A model generated the notes under the pieces. The model did not search any database and had not been told where the DNA came from. It saw only the letters and a program-made list of their open reading frames with translations. From Dermatemys mawii (Eukaryota; Chordata; Testudines; Dermatemydidae): a DNA stretch of 64,000 bases. Below are positions 46,307 through 56,269 of the stretch, piece after piece. The stretch spans positions 12,262,533 to 12,326,532 of the forward strand of contig ML677365.1 of the NCBI GenBank assembly GCA_007922305.1, given 5' to 3'. Every line of letters starts with the position of its first letter. Position 1 is the first letter of the stretch. The translations under genes and the position numbers were made by a program.

Positions 46307-46840
46307 ATGAGTTGGGACTACTTACTGAGAAGATTAGACAGGCCTGTAACCAGAGCTGATCCAGAGAACAGAAGGGTGTGCTGTCTACGAGGTGCTAAGA
46401 TACAGGATGTGGACCTGAGGTTGAAGAGGATCCTAAAGGGAGCGGGAAAGAATCCACTCATTGTCCTTCATGTGGGAACAAATGATACTGATAGATTCTC
46501 GCTGAAACATATCAAAGGAGACTATGCCAGGCTGGGGAAGATGCTTAAGGAAATCGAGGCTCAGGTGATCGTCAGTGGGATTCTGCCTGTTCCTAGAGGA
46601 GGGCAACAAAGGTATGACAAGATTATGACTATCAACAGATGGCTCTGGCAGTGGTGCTATAAGGAGGGCTTTGGGATGTATGGCCACTGGGAGGCATTCA
46701 TGGACAGAAGACTGTTCTCTTGGGATGGACTTCATCTGAGTAGGGAAGGAAATAGACTTCTAGAATGGAGGCTGGCACAACTGATTAAGAGAGCTTTAAA
46801 CCAGGAATTTGGGGAAGACGGTTGGGAGATGTTCAGGTAA
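46307..46840 (+). CDS. CR1 ORF1 esterase-like domain (SGNH hydrolase type), truncated
   Basis: A 177-codon open frame begins at ATG 46307 and ends at TAA 46838. It contains the SGNH-hydrolase blocks of the CR1 ORF1 esterase. LIVLHVGTND at residues 50-59 is the Gly/Asn block. IVSGILPVPR follows at about 88-97, and DGLHLSREGN near 141-150 carries the Asp and His of the triad. The first block, normally a GDS with the nucleophilic serine, reads WDYLLRR at residues 3-9, so serine is replaced by tyrosine. The N-terminal part of ORF1 upstream of this block is missing. In CR1/L3 elements this domain is thought to act in RNA or membrane association. The enzyme is predicted inactive and is not a host gene. 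Confidence 0.85.
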   Translation: MSWDYLLRRLDRPVTRADPENRRVCCLRGAKIQDVDLRLKRILKGAGKNPLIVLHVGTNDTDRFSLKHIKGDYARLGKMLKEIEAQVIVSGILPVPRGGQQRYDKIMTINRWLWQWCYKEGFGMYGHWEAFMDRRLFSWDGLHLSREGNRLLEWRLAQLIKRALNQEFGEDGWEMFR

Positions 46841-47010
46841 TCTCCACACCGGATTTTTACATTGAGAGGGAAGAAAACGAAGAAAAAAGGATACAGCTGT
46901 AGGTAGGAGAAAGGACATAAGGAGGAAGGACAGTGTGGATATCAGCCTAATAAGTCATACTGGTGGTAAAATGTCCGTGCTTAATCAGGTAGAGAATGTG
47001 ATTGAGGGCA

Positions 47011-48350
47011 AACAGCAAAAATTAAGATGTTTGTACACCAATACCAGAAGCCTAGGTAACAAAATGGAGGAACTAGAGCTACTGGTGCAGGAAGTAAACC
47101 AGATATTATAGGGATAACAGAAATATGGTGGAATAGTAGTCATGACTGGAGTACAGGTATTGAAGGGTGTGTCCTGTTTAGGAAAGACAGAAATAAAGGT
47201 AAAGGTGGTGGAGTAGCATTGTATATCAACGATGAGGTACATTGTAAAGAAATAAGAAGCAATGGAATGGATAGGACAGAGTCCTTCTGGGCAAAAACCA
47301 CACCGGGGAAGAAAACTACGAAAGCCTCCCCTGGGATAGTGCTTGGGGTGTGCTATAGACCACCTGGATCTAATCTGGATATGAATAGAGACCTCTTTAA
47401 TGTTTTTAATGAAGTAAATACTAAGGGGAACTGCGTGATCGTGGGAGACTTTAATTTCCCAGATATAGACTGGAGGATAAGTGCTAGTAATAATAATAGA
47501 GCTCAGACTTTCCTAGATGCGATAGCTGATGGATTCCTTCATCAAACAGTTGCTGAACCAACAAGAGGGGATGCCATTTTAGATTTGGTTTTGGTGAGTA
47601 GTAAGGACCTCATTGAAGAAATGGCTGTAGGGCACAATGTTGGTTCACGTGACCATGAACTAATTCAGTTCAAACTGAATGGAAAGATAAACAAAAATAG
47701 ATCTGCGACTAGGGTTTTTGATTTCAAAAGGGCTAACTTTAAAAAATTAAGGGCATTATTTAGGGAAGTGGACTGTACTGAAGAGCTTATGGATCTAAAG
47801 GCAGAGGAGGCCTGGAATTACCTCAAGTCAAAGTTGCAGAAGCTATCAGAAGCCTGCATCCCAAGAAAGGGGGAAAAATTCATAGGCAGGAGTTATAGAC
47901 CAAGCTGGATGAGCAAGCATCTCAGAGAGATGATTAAGAAAAAGCAGAAAGCATACAGGGAGTGGAAGATGGGAGAGATCAGCAAGGAAAGCTACCTCAT
48001 TGAGGTCAGAACATGTAGGGATAAAGTGAGACAGGCTAAAAGTCAAGTAGAATTGGACCTTGCAAAGGGAATTAAAACCAACAGTAGAAGGTTCTATAGT
48101 CATAAATAAGAAGAAAACAAAGAAAGAAGTAGGTCCACTAAAAACTGAGGATGGAGCGGAGGTTAAGGATAATTTAGGCATGGTCCAATATCTAAACAAA
48201 TACTTTGCCTCAGTCTTTAATGAGGCTAAGGAGGATCAGGGGGATAACGGGAGCATGACAAATGGGAATGAAGATATGGAGGAAGATATTACTATAGCCG
48301 AGATAGAAGCCAAACTCGAACAGCTTAATGGAACTAAATAAGGGGGCCCA
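47011..48350 (+). pseudogene. CR1 ORF2, endonuclease and linker
   Basis: ORF2 starts in the KLRCLYTNTRSLGNKMEELE region near 47020. One missing base near 47096 shifts the frame; it then stays open through 48109. That 296-codon stretch has the endonuclease motifs VIVGDFNFPDIDW, GDAILDLVLVS and SRDHELIQF, so the catalytic aspartate/asparagine and histidine positions are retained. The linker follows (ACIPRKGEKFIGRSYRPSWM, KKKQKAYREWK, RDKVRQAKSQ). A second shift near 48100 moves the frame to 48060-48341 (KKEVGPLKTEDG, YLNKYFASVFNE). The endonuclease nicks target DNA for target-primed reverse transcription. The CR1 insertion at 48351 breaks it. Confidence 0.88.
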
Positions 48351-49746
48351 ACAACATAAGAACATAAGAAAGGCAATACTGGGTCAGACCAAAGGTCCAT
48401 CTAGCTCAGTATCCTGTCTACCCAACAGTGGCCAATGCCAGGTGCCCCAGAGTGAGTGAACCTAACAGGTAAAGATCAAGTGATCTCTCTCCTGCCATCC
48501 ATCACCCCGCTCTGACAAACAGAGGCTAGGGACACCATTCCTTACCCAGCCTGGCTAATAGCCATTAATGGACTTAACCTCCATGAATTTATCCAGTTCT
48601 CTTTTAAACCCTGTTATAGTCCTAGCCTTCACAGCCTCCTCAGGCAAGGAGTTCCACAGGTTGACTGTGCGCTGTGTGAAGAAGAACTTCCTTTTATTTG
48701 TTTTAAACCTGCTGCCCACTAATTTCAATAGGTGGCCCCTAGTTCTTCTATTATGGGAACAAGTAAATAACTTTTCCTTATTCACTTTCTCCACACCACT
48801 CATAATTTTATATACCTCTATCATATCCCCCCTTAGTGTCCTCTTTTCCAAGCTAAAAAGTCCTAGCCTCTTTAATCTCTCCTCATATGGGACCCGTTCC
48901 AATCCCCTAATCATTTTAGTTGCCCTTCTCTGAACCTTTTCTAATGCCAGTATATCCTTTTTGAGATGAGGAGACCACATCTGTACATAGTATTCAAGAT
49001 GTGGGCGCACCATGCATTTGTATAAGGGCAATAAGATACTCTCTGTTTTATTTTCTATCCCTTTGTTAATGATTTCTAACATCCTGTTTGCTTTTTTGAC
49101 TGCCGCTGCACACTGCATGGACATCTTCAGAGAACTATCCACGATGACTCCAAGATCTTTTTCCTGATTAGTTGTAGCTTAATTAGCCCCCATCGTATTG
49201 TATGTATAGTTGGGGTTATTTTTTCCAAAGTGCATTACTTTACATTTATCTACATTAAATTTCATTTGCCATTTTGTTGCCCAATCACTTAGTTTTGTGA
49301 GATCTTTTTGAAGTTCTTCACAGCCTGCTTGGGTCTTAACTATTTTGAGCAGTTTAGTATCATCTGCAAACTTTGCCACCTCACTATTTACCCCTTCCTC
49401 CAAATCACTGCTGCATAAGTTGAATAGGACTGGTCCTAGAACTGACACTTGGGGAACACCACTAGTTACTCCTCTCCATTCTGAAAATTTACCATTTATT
49501 CCTACCCTTTGTTCCCTGTCTTTGAACCAGTTCTCAATCCATGAAAGGATCTTCCCTCTTATCCCATGGCAACTTAATTTACATAAGAGCCTTTGGTGAG
49601 GGACCTTGTCAAAGGCTTTCTGGAAATCTAAGCACACTATGTCCACTGGATCCCCCTTGTCCACGTTTGTTGACCCCTTCAAAGAACTCTAATAGATTAG
49701 TAAGACATGTTTTCCCTTTACAGAAACCATGCTGACTTTTGGCCCA
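48345..49746 (-). mobile_element. CR1 LINE inserted head-on into another CR1, target duplication GGCCCA
   Basis: The inserted copy is 48351-49740 (1390 bp, 5' truncated), flanked by GGCCCA at 48345-48350 and 49741-49746. Its 3' end lies at 48351 with ACATAAGAACATAAGAA wording. On the minus strand, 49179-49682 encodes a reverse transcriptase block (DIVCLDFQKAFDKVPHQRLL, TSGVPQ, KFADDTKLLK). 48555-49142 encodes 195 codons of the C-terminal region ([20 protein letters not shown] through WNSLPEEAV). Only a TAA near 49180 and a small gap separate them. It belongs to a different subfamily from its host and is clearly younger. Confidence 0.94.
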
Positions 49747-51055
49747 GATGATCTCCATCCAAGAATATTAAAGGAACTGGCACATGAAATTGCAAGCCCA
49801 TTAGCAAGAATTTTTAATGAATCTGTAAACTCAGTGGTTGTACCATATGACTGGAGGATTGCTAACACAGTTCTTATTTTTAAAAAAGGGAAAAAAAGCG
49901 ATCTGGGTAACTACAGGCCTGCTAGTCTGACATCTGTAGTATGCAAGGTCTTGGAAAAAAATTTGAAGGAGAAAGTAGTTAAGGACATTGAGGTCAATGG
50001 TAAATGGGACATGGTTTTACAAAAGGTAGATCGTGCCAAACCAACCTGATCTTCTTTGAGAAAGTACAGATTTTTTAGACAAAGGAAACGCAGTGGATTT
50101 AATTTACCTAGATTTCAGTAAGGCATTTGATATGGTTCCACATGGGGAATTGTTAGTTAAATTGGGGATCAACATGAAAATTGAAAGGTGGATAATGAAC
50201 TGGTTAAAGGGGAGACAACAGCGGGTCATACTGAAAGGCGAATTGTTGGGCTGGAGGGAGGTTACCAGTGGAGTTCCTCAAGGATTGGTTTTGGGACCAA
50301 TTTTATTTAATCTTTTTATTACTGACCTAGGCACAAAAAGTGGGAATGTACTAATAAAGTTTGCAGATGACACAAAGCCAATTCTGAGAAGGACCAGGAT
50401 ATCATACAGGGAGATCTGGATGACCTTGTACACTAGAGTAATAGGAATAGGATGAAATTTAATAATGAGAAGTGTAAGGTCAAGCATTTAGGGGTTAATA
50501 ACAAGAATTTTAGTTATAAGCTGGGGACGCATCAACTAGAAGTAACAGAGGAGTATTGGAAGGACCTTGGAGTATTGGTTGACTATGAGCTGCCAATGTG
50601 ATATGGCCATGAAAAAAGCTAATGCGGTTTTGGGATGCATTAGGCGAGGTATTTCCAGTAGAGATAAGGAGGTGTTAGTACCATTATACAAGGCACTGGT
50701 GAGACCCCATCTGGAATACTGTGTGCAGTTCTGGTCTCCCATGTTTAAGAAGGATAAATTCAAACTGGAACATGTACAGAGAAGAGCTACTACGAGGATC
50801 CGAGGAATGAAAAACTTGTCTTATGAAAGGAGACTCAAGGAGCTTGGCTTTTTTAGCCTAACCAAAAGAAGGCTGAGGGGAGACATTATTGCTCTCTATA
50901 AATATATCAGAGGGATAAATACCATGGAGGGAGAGGAACTATTTAAGGTCAGTACCAATGTGGACACAAGAACAAATGGATATAAACTGGCCATCAGGAA
51001 GTTTAGACGTGAAATTAGACAAAGGTTTCTAACCATCAGAGGAGTGAAATTCTGA
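49741..51055 (+). pseudogene. CR1 ORF2, reverse transcriptase and C-terminus
   Basis: After the inserted CR1 the host ORF2 resumes. 49741-50049 encodes DDLHPRILKELAHE, NYRPASLTSVVCKVLEK. 50093-50455 encodes DLIYLDFSKAFDMVPHGELL, then TSGVPQGLVLGPILFN and KFADDTKP with the catalytic YLDF and FADD motifs intact. 50567-51055 encodes the C-terminal region (KANAVLGCIRRGISSRDKEV, HLEYCVQFWSP, RRLKELGFFSLTKRRL). Frameshifts near 50050 and 50400 and a gap before 50567 separate these. All reverse transcriptase motifs are present but not in one frame. Confidence 0.88.
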
Positions 51056-51598
51056 ACAGCCTTCCAAGGGAAGCAGTGGGGGCAAAAAACCTATCAGGCT
51101 TCAAGATTAAGCTTGATAAATTTATGGAGGAGATGGTGTGATGCAATAACATAATTTTGGCAATTACTTGATCCTTGACTATTCGTAGTAGATGGGCCCG
51201 GTGGTCTGTGATGAGATGTTGGATGGGATGGCATCTGAGTTTCTACAGAGAACTCTTTCCTCGATATCTGGCTAATGAGTCTTGCCCACATGCTCAGGGT
51301 TCAGCTGATCACCATATTTTGGGTTGGGAAGGAATTTTCCTCCAGGGCAGATTGGCAGAGGCCCTGTAGGTTTTTTGCCTTCCTCTGCAGCGTGGGGCAC
51401 GGGTCACTTGCCGGAGGATTCTCTGCACCTTGAAGTCTTTAAACTATGATTGGTGGACTTCAGTAGCTCAGACACAGGTGAGAGGTTTATTGCAGGAGTG
51501 GGTGGGTGAGATTCTGTGGCCTGCATTGTGCAGGAGGTCAGACTAGATGATCATAATGGTCCCTTCTGACCTTAAAGTCTATGAGGCTATGAGATTCT

Positions 51599-51964
51599 GT
51601 TAGAGCTGCTCTGACATCATTATCTCTACAGACCTATTGCACCCTAGAGTTGAGACAGACAGCACAAGATGTAGACAGAGAAGTAATGAAACAACAATTT
51701 ACATCTAGATATAGATTTTATTTCAGCATTCTTAAAAGGGGATTCCTTTTGAGCTAATTGTAGGGATAAAGCAGCGAGGTAGATAGCAAGGGATGTAAAC
51801 TGATGGAATAGAAGCAGGGAGACAGCCAAATTTAATCCTCAGAAACAGGTATGAGAGTCACACCAAATTCAGTCTTAAACTAGATGCTGAGACCATTAGT
51901 AATGTTCTCTGATATTGTGCATTTTTTCCTCCTGTTCTAGCACTTAAGACAATGGGAGGGGAAG
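51599..51964. other. Unassigned DNA
   Basis: This lies between the CR1 3' end and the MIR-like SINE. No feature was recognised. Confidence 0.4.
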
Positions 51965-52500
51965 GATTGTCCAGTGGCTCAGCATGGGCCTAGAATGTGG
52001 AAGTCTGGGTTCAACTTCCTGCTCTGCCCTAGACTTCCTGTGTAACAAGATATTTAGCCTCTCTGTGCCTCAGTCCCCCATCTGTAAAATGGGGACAATA
52101 ATGATTCCCCCACCTCACCAAGGTGTTGTGAGGTGTTGTAAGCAGAATCAGGATGAAATCTACTCTGACATCTGGTGGTGAATTATTGGAACTGCGGTGA
52201 GTTGTGGAAAATAACTTCAGGGCTGATCTATTTGCATAGGCACACCCACCGTGCCTAGCCTGAGCTCACAGCAGTCCGCATGGCCACTTTGGCTGAGGTG
52301 GGAGCCCCAGTTTCTATGTTATAGGGGCAGAAATGATAAAGTGTTGTTACCCTGATTATGTGAATGAAGGACTATGGACATGTACTTGGCCCTTGTTGCT
52401 GCCAACTCTGATGGGCAGAAGAGTTACATATTAAAAGATTGTGAAGCTCTTTGAAATCTACTCATGAAAACTGCTATAAAAATAGGCATTTTATTATGAA
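51965..52500 (+). repeat. MIR-type core-SINE, split
   Basis: 51965-52025 carries the tRNA-like head with an A-box-like TGGCTCAGCATGGG and a B-box-like GGGTTCAACTTCC. The core follows with CTCTGTGCCTCAGTCCCCCA, CATCTGTAAAATGGGGACAA and GTTGTGAGG up to about 52150. Tail wording (GTGAAGCTCTTTGAAATCTA) appears at 52440-52500. The 290 bp between core and tail is foreign, though no target duplication was seen. Confidence 0.8.
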
Positions 52501-52509
52501 CGGGCACTC

Positions 52510-55070
52510 TATGTCCCAATCCAAGGACAGAATTCAGCCCTAAGACTTAATTTCAAACTTACCTATACAAATTGCCTAAATACTTGTGCTAATTTCATGA
52601 AAATTCAGCATTTAGAATACACTTTTCTGTTTACCTGACAATTGATTTCTTATTTATTATTATAAATAAATGTGAACAATGTCCACAACAAGAAGACACT
52701 CTTACATATGCAAACTAACAGCTCTGCAGATTGCAGAAACTGTATTTGAGTACCAGTTTCTTTATATGATGCTCTCATAATTGCCAAAGTCATGAACTAT
52801 AAATATGAGAAATGTGCATGATAATAATAAAATAGAAAATAAAATAAAATATAAAAATAGGAACTATAAATATGAGAAATGTGCATGATTGTCAGTTAGA
52901 TTCTTGAATAATATTTCTATAGTCATCTGAATGAAAAAACTGAAAATATTTCATGGCTACTTCAAGAAAAGTTAAGGCAAAAATGTTAAAATGTAGCTTC
53001 TGAGTTTGAGTGCCTCTGTTTTGCTCAACTTGAGACCCCTTGGTCCTCCTTGTCAAAGGTGCTTAGAACCACAACTCCAAATGAAGTAAACAAGGGCTTT
53101 GGTTCAGTATGTCGGAAATTCAGGCCAAAGATCTCTCATGTCAGGTAACCAAAATCAGAGGCCACATTTCAATATTTTGGCCCAAATATTTAGGTGAACA
53201 TATGAAAATATGGATAATTTTGGTAGATAAACAGCTTTTATTTTTTTAAAAAAGAAATTTAACTGATCAATTCTTGTTAGGGTTTCATGGTTTAAGGTAC
53301 AATAAATTGAAATCATAATATTTAGTGAATTTCCTTAAGTCTTATACTATTATAACTGTCCAGAGTATTTGGAGAATCACCTCACTGTGTGCCATTCCAA
53401 ATTACTTTATGTAAATTCAAAGGCATAAAAACAAATAGTGATGCAATGTCACGTTGTATGTATTTGTGTATACAAATGTTTATATAGCACTAAGCACATC
53501 CATAGTGCATAATAAATAGAAGGGTGGCTTATTACAGCATACATACTTATGAAATTTTGATGCTCCCTTACTCAACTGCTGCTTGGAAGCTACCTTCAGA
53601 ATAATATTACTCCAAAATCTTCATTAATTCACTGTAAAAAACTCAGCAGATTGTATTTGAGTTTGTATTTTCATGTAGTTTATGTATCGGCAGCTTGATT
53701 TTGGCAGGTCTTCTTTTCACACAACTAACTATCCTGTACAGGTATATTTCAGTTCATCCGTATTTTTTAACCTTAACTACGGTTCCTGATTTTTCGGCAA
53801 TAGATGCTCTCTCTCACTGGATTGCTTTTCATATCAATAGCTTTACTTAGACCTGATGTTACACATTCCTTACACCTATGGAACACATTTCTGACCTTGT
53901 CAATTTTGAATCTGAAGTCACCTAGTCGAAGACATTTGTTTTGGCCCACTCAAAGACAATTCCCATTGAGTGACAAACTAGAAACAGAACTACATTGGAA
54001 TTCCTCTTTCAGTCTCACTGACTTTTTTCCCACAGGAGCTATTTAAAAATTAGGATTATTGGAGGGAGTGTTGTTTAATTAGTTGTTCAAATCTATAGAG
54101 ATCAAAACTGAATTAGCAATGGCATATTCTCCTTATAGTCAACTAATTCTGAGAACAACCAACCATTTCAACATGTTCATGTAGAGATTCTGCCCATAAG
54201 ATTATATTTCTTGTACATACATGGACTCTGGGCTCCCAGTGTTCATGTCCATCTGTTATGATGGACCTTTGCCTGCTTAATCATTGTGAGGTCTTGCTTA
54301 AAGGCGTGCCAGGCAACAATGACTTTGCATGAGCAGCCTGCATAATACTGAAAATGGCATCTCATCAGCAGGAAGTGCTTCCTCTGTGCCAACACTGAAG
54401 AACTGGCAGCACATTTGCTTACACTTGCTAACATCTGTTCATGTATACAGTATGTGCCTAAAATAGAATACCTGAACAGTGAAAGAAGGAAAAACATTGA
54501 ACTCATGAATACTTGTGGCTGATTAGATCCTTTTTGAGAACAGGCAAAAAAAGTCTGCAAATATTATAATACTGACATGTGAAAATTAAGATTCAGATTG
54601 TCTCAAATTTAGGATACTAATTATTATTCTAGAGCTTCCTCCTCCAGCCTTCTCTATAATTACTCTTATTTTTCCTTTTCTTCTTTCAGATCAGCCAGAT
54701 CCTTCACCCAAGTTCCATGACCCGATCCAGAACCTGATCAGTTCTTCAAAATACATTTTGTATTCTGACTCCTAATCCTCCCCCATACACAAACACACTC
54801 TTTCACCATAAACCTATTTACAGTCATTCTCTGTTCTGTTGCTCCCATGGTCCCTTTCTTCTTCCACATTCTCTTTTCTCTCCCCTTATCATCCCTCTCT
54901 CTCTGCCAGTATGACCACTGTTTAAGTTCATCAGATCGCATAGTGATATACCCGCTGACACCCAGGAATGGAAAAAGAAAAAACTTGGATTTTGGGTGAA
55001 GGTTGCTTTTTGGGGGCTAGGCGGATATGTTTCATTTTGTTTAAGTTACAGAATGTGCTTATCAGAGCAC
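52510..55070. other. Mostly unassigned AT-rich DNA
   Basis: A 29-bp word starting GAACTATAAATATGAGAAAT is duplicated at 52794-52822 and 52861-52889, separated by an A-rich filler. A pyrimidine tract ending in TTTCAG at 54689 precedes a short open frame, noted as a weak exon candidate. Nothing else was recognised. Confidence 0.5.
52794..52889 (+). repeat. Direct duplication of a 29-bp word
   Basis: Identical 29-bp copies at 52794-52822 and 52861-52889 are spaced 67 bp apart start to start, with an A/T-rich filler between. Confidence 0.9.
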
Positions 55071-55074
55071 TCAA

Positions 55075-55456
55075 AAGGTATGTTTATACTGCACATGAAG
55101 CCTGGGATTTGAATCATATTTGAACCCGAGCCCAGTTTACATCCACACACAAATCAATATGACTCAGGTCAGCAAGTACTCAGGATCTAGGTCTTAGGAC
55201 CCTGGTAGGGGCGTGGGTCAGAGCCCAAGTCCAATCCTGTCATTTTGCAATATGGATGCAGGTCAAATGCAGATCCAAGTCAGAAGGTCTGCATAATGCA
55301 GCATGGATGCATTAGCACAGTTGTGAGACCCAAGTCCAGCAATTACAAACCAGGTTTACAATGCAGTGTGGACATTCAAGCAGGGGCTTGGAAACACCAA
55401 GTCCACAAGCCCAAGTCCCACAGACGCAGATTTAGTGTGCAGGGTAGACATACCCT
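55075..55456. mobile_element. Miniature inverted-repeat element, Harbinger-like ends
   Basis: The left end reads AAGGTATGTTTATACTGCAC and the right end is the inverse of AGGGTATGTCTACCCTGCAC, 16 of 20 matching. The 382-bp interior is non-coding, with repeated CCAAGTCC words. Target duplication is not clear. The GGTATG start recalls the GGGTATGG end of the Harbinger element 346 bp to the right, so it may belong to that superfamily. Confidence 0.55.
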
Positions 55457-56160
55457 ACGTGTTCAAACAATATTGCATTTAAATTAGACAGAAAACCTCT
55501 TTAAATGTTTGTATCAGTTTACAGTTTAATCAGTTGCTGCTTTTCCTGAACTGGTTTGCCAAGTCCTAGAAGAGTCACCCCTAAGAATACTGGATATATT
55601 AAAAATTATGGGCACGCAAGAAAGGTAGGTCAGCTGATTTTCAGCCACAGAAGCAGACTGACACAGCACATTGTAACCACTATGAATCAGAGTCCAGAAA
55701 TTCCATTTAGGTGAAGAAATATCTATATTTGTCTTTAAATTCAAATCACTCATGGAGTTGTTCTTACGTCTGCTTCTGACTAAGGCTTTTCATGAGACTG
55801 AGGCCATGGTTACACTGGCACTTTATAGTGCTATAAAGCCCCCACGAGCGCTATAACCTACTCCCCGTCCACACTGGCAAGGCACTAATAGCGCTATAAC
55901 CGCGGAGTTATAGAGCTATTATTAATCCACCTCCTCATGGGGAATAAGGGCTGTAGCACAGCTGCTGTAGCGCTACAGGAAGAATGTGGACACCCACTGC
56001 GTATTAATTGGCCTCCAGCCTGTCCCATAATTCCCGTTCGAGCCACTCTGGTCATCACTTGCAAACTCTTTTGTCCTGTCCTCAGGTGACCACACGTCAG
56101 ACCCGCCCTTTAAAGTTCCAGGGAAATTTGAAAATCCCCTTCCTGTTTGCTCCAGCCAAG

Positions 56161-56266
56161 CGTGGCGTGCTCTCAGGGAATCCTTGCAGGTGATCATTCT
56201 CATTGATCTGATTGATTGCGTGGCGTGGTCTCAGGGAATCGTTGCAGGTGATCATTCTGATTGATC
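56161..56266 (+). repeat. 58-bp tandem duplication upstream of the SANT-like gene
   Basis: Two units start at 56161 and 56219, each beginning CGTGGCGTG and containing TCTCAGGGAATC and GCAGGTGATCATTCT. The second unit is partial (48 bp) and ends four bases before the start codon at 56270. It is part of the 5' leader or promoter of the gene. Confidence 0.92.
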
Positions 56267-56269
56267 ATC

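Larger units (their letters stand above)
46150..51598 (+). mobile_element. Long CR1 LINE with ORF1 and ORF2, split by an inverted CR1
   Basis: This is the most complete CR1 in the window: ORF1 esterase (46307-46840), ORF2 endonuclease, linker and reverse transcriptase (47011-48350 and 49741-51055), and a 3' untranslated region ending at about 51598 in the GACCTTAAAGTCTATGAGGC type tail. About 4 kb of its own sequence remain after removing the 1390-bp CR1 at 48351-49740. The exact 5' end, near 46150-46300, is uncertain. ORF2 has at least four frame disruptions, so it is inactive, but its divergence is low relative to the older copies. Confidence 0.9.
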
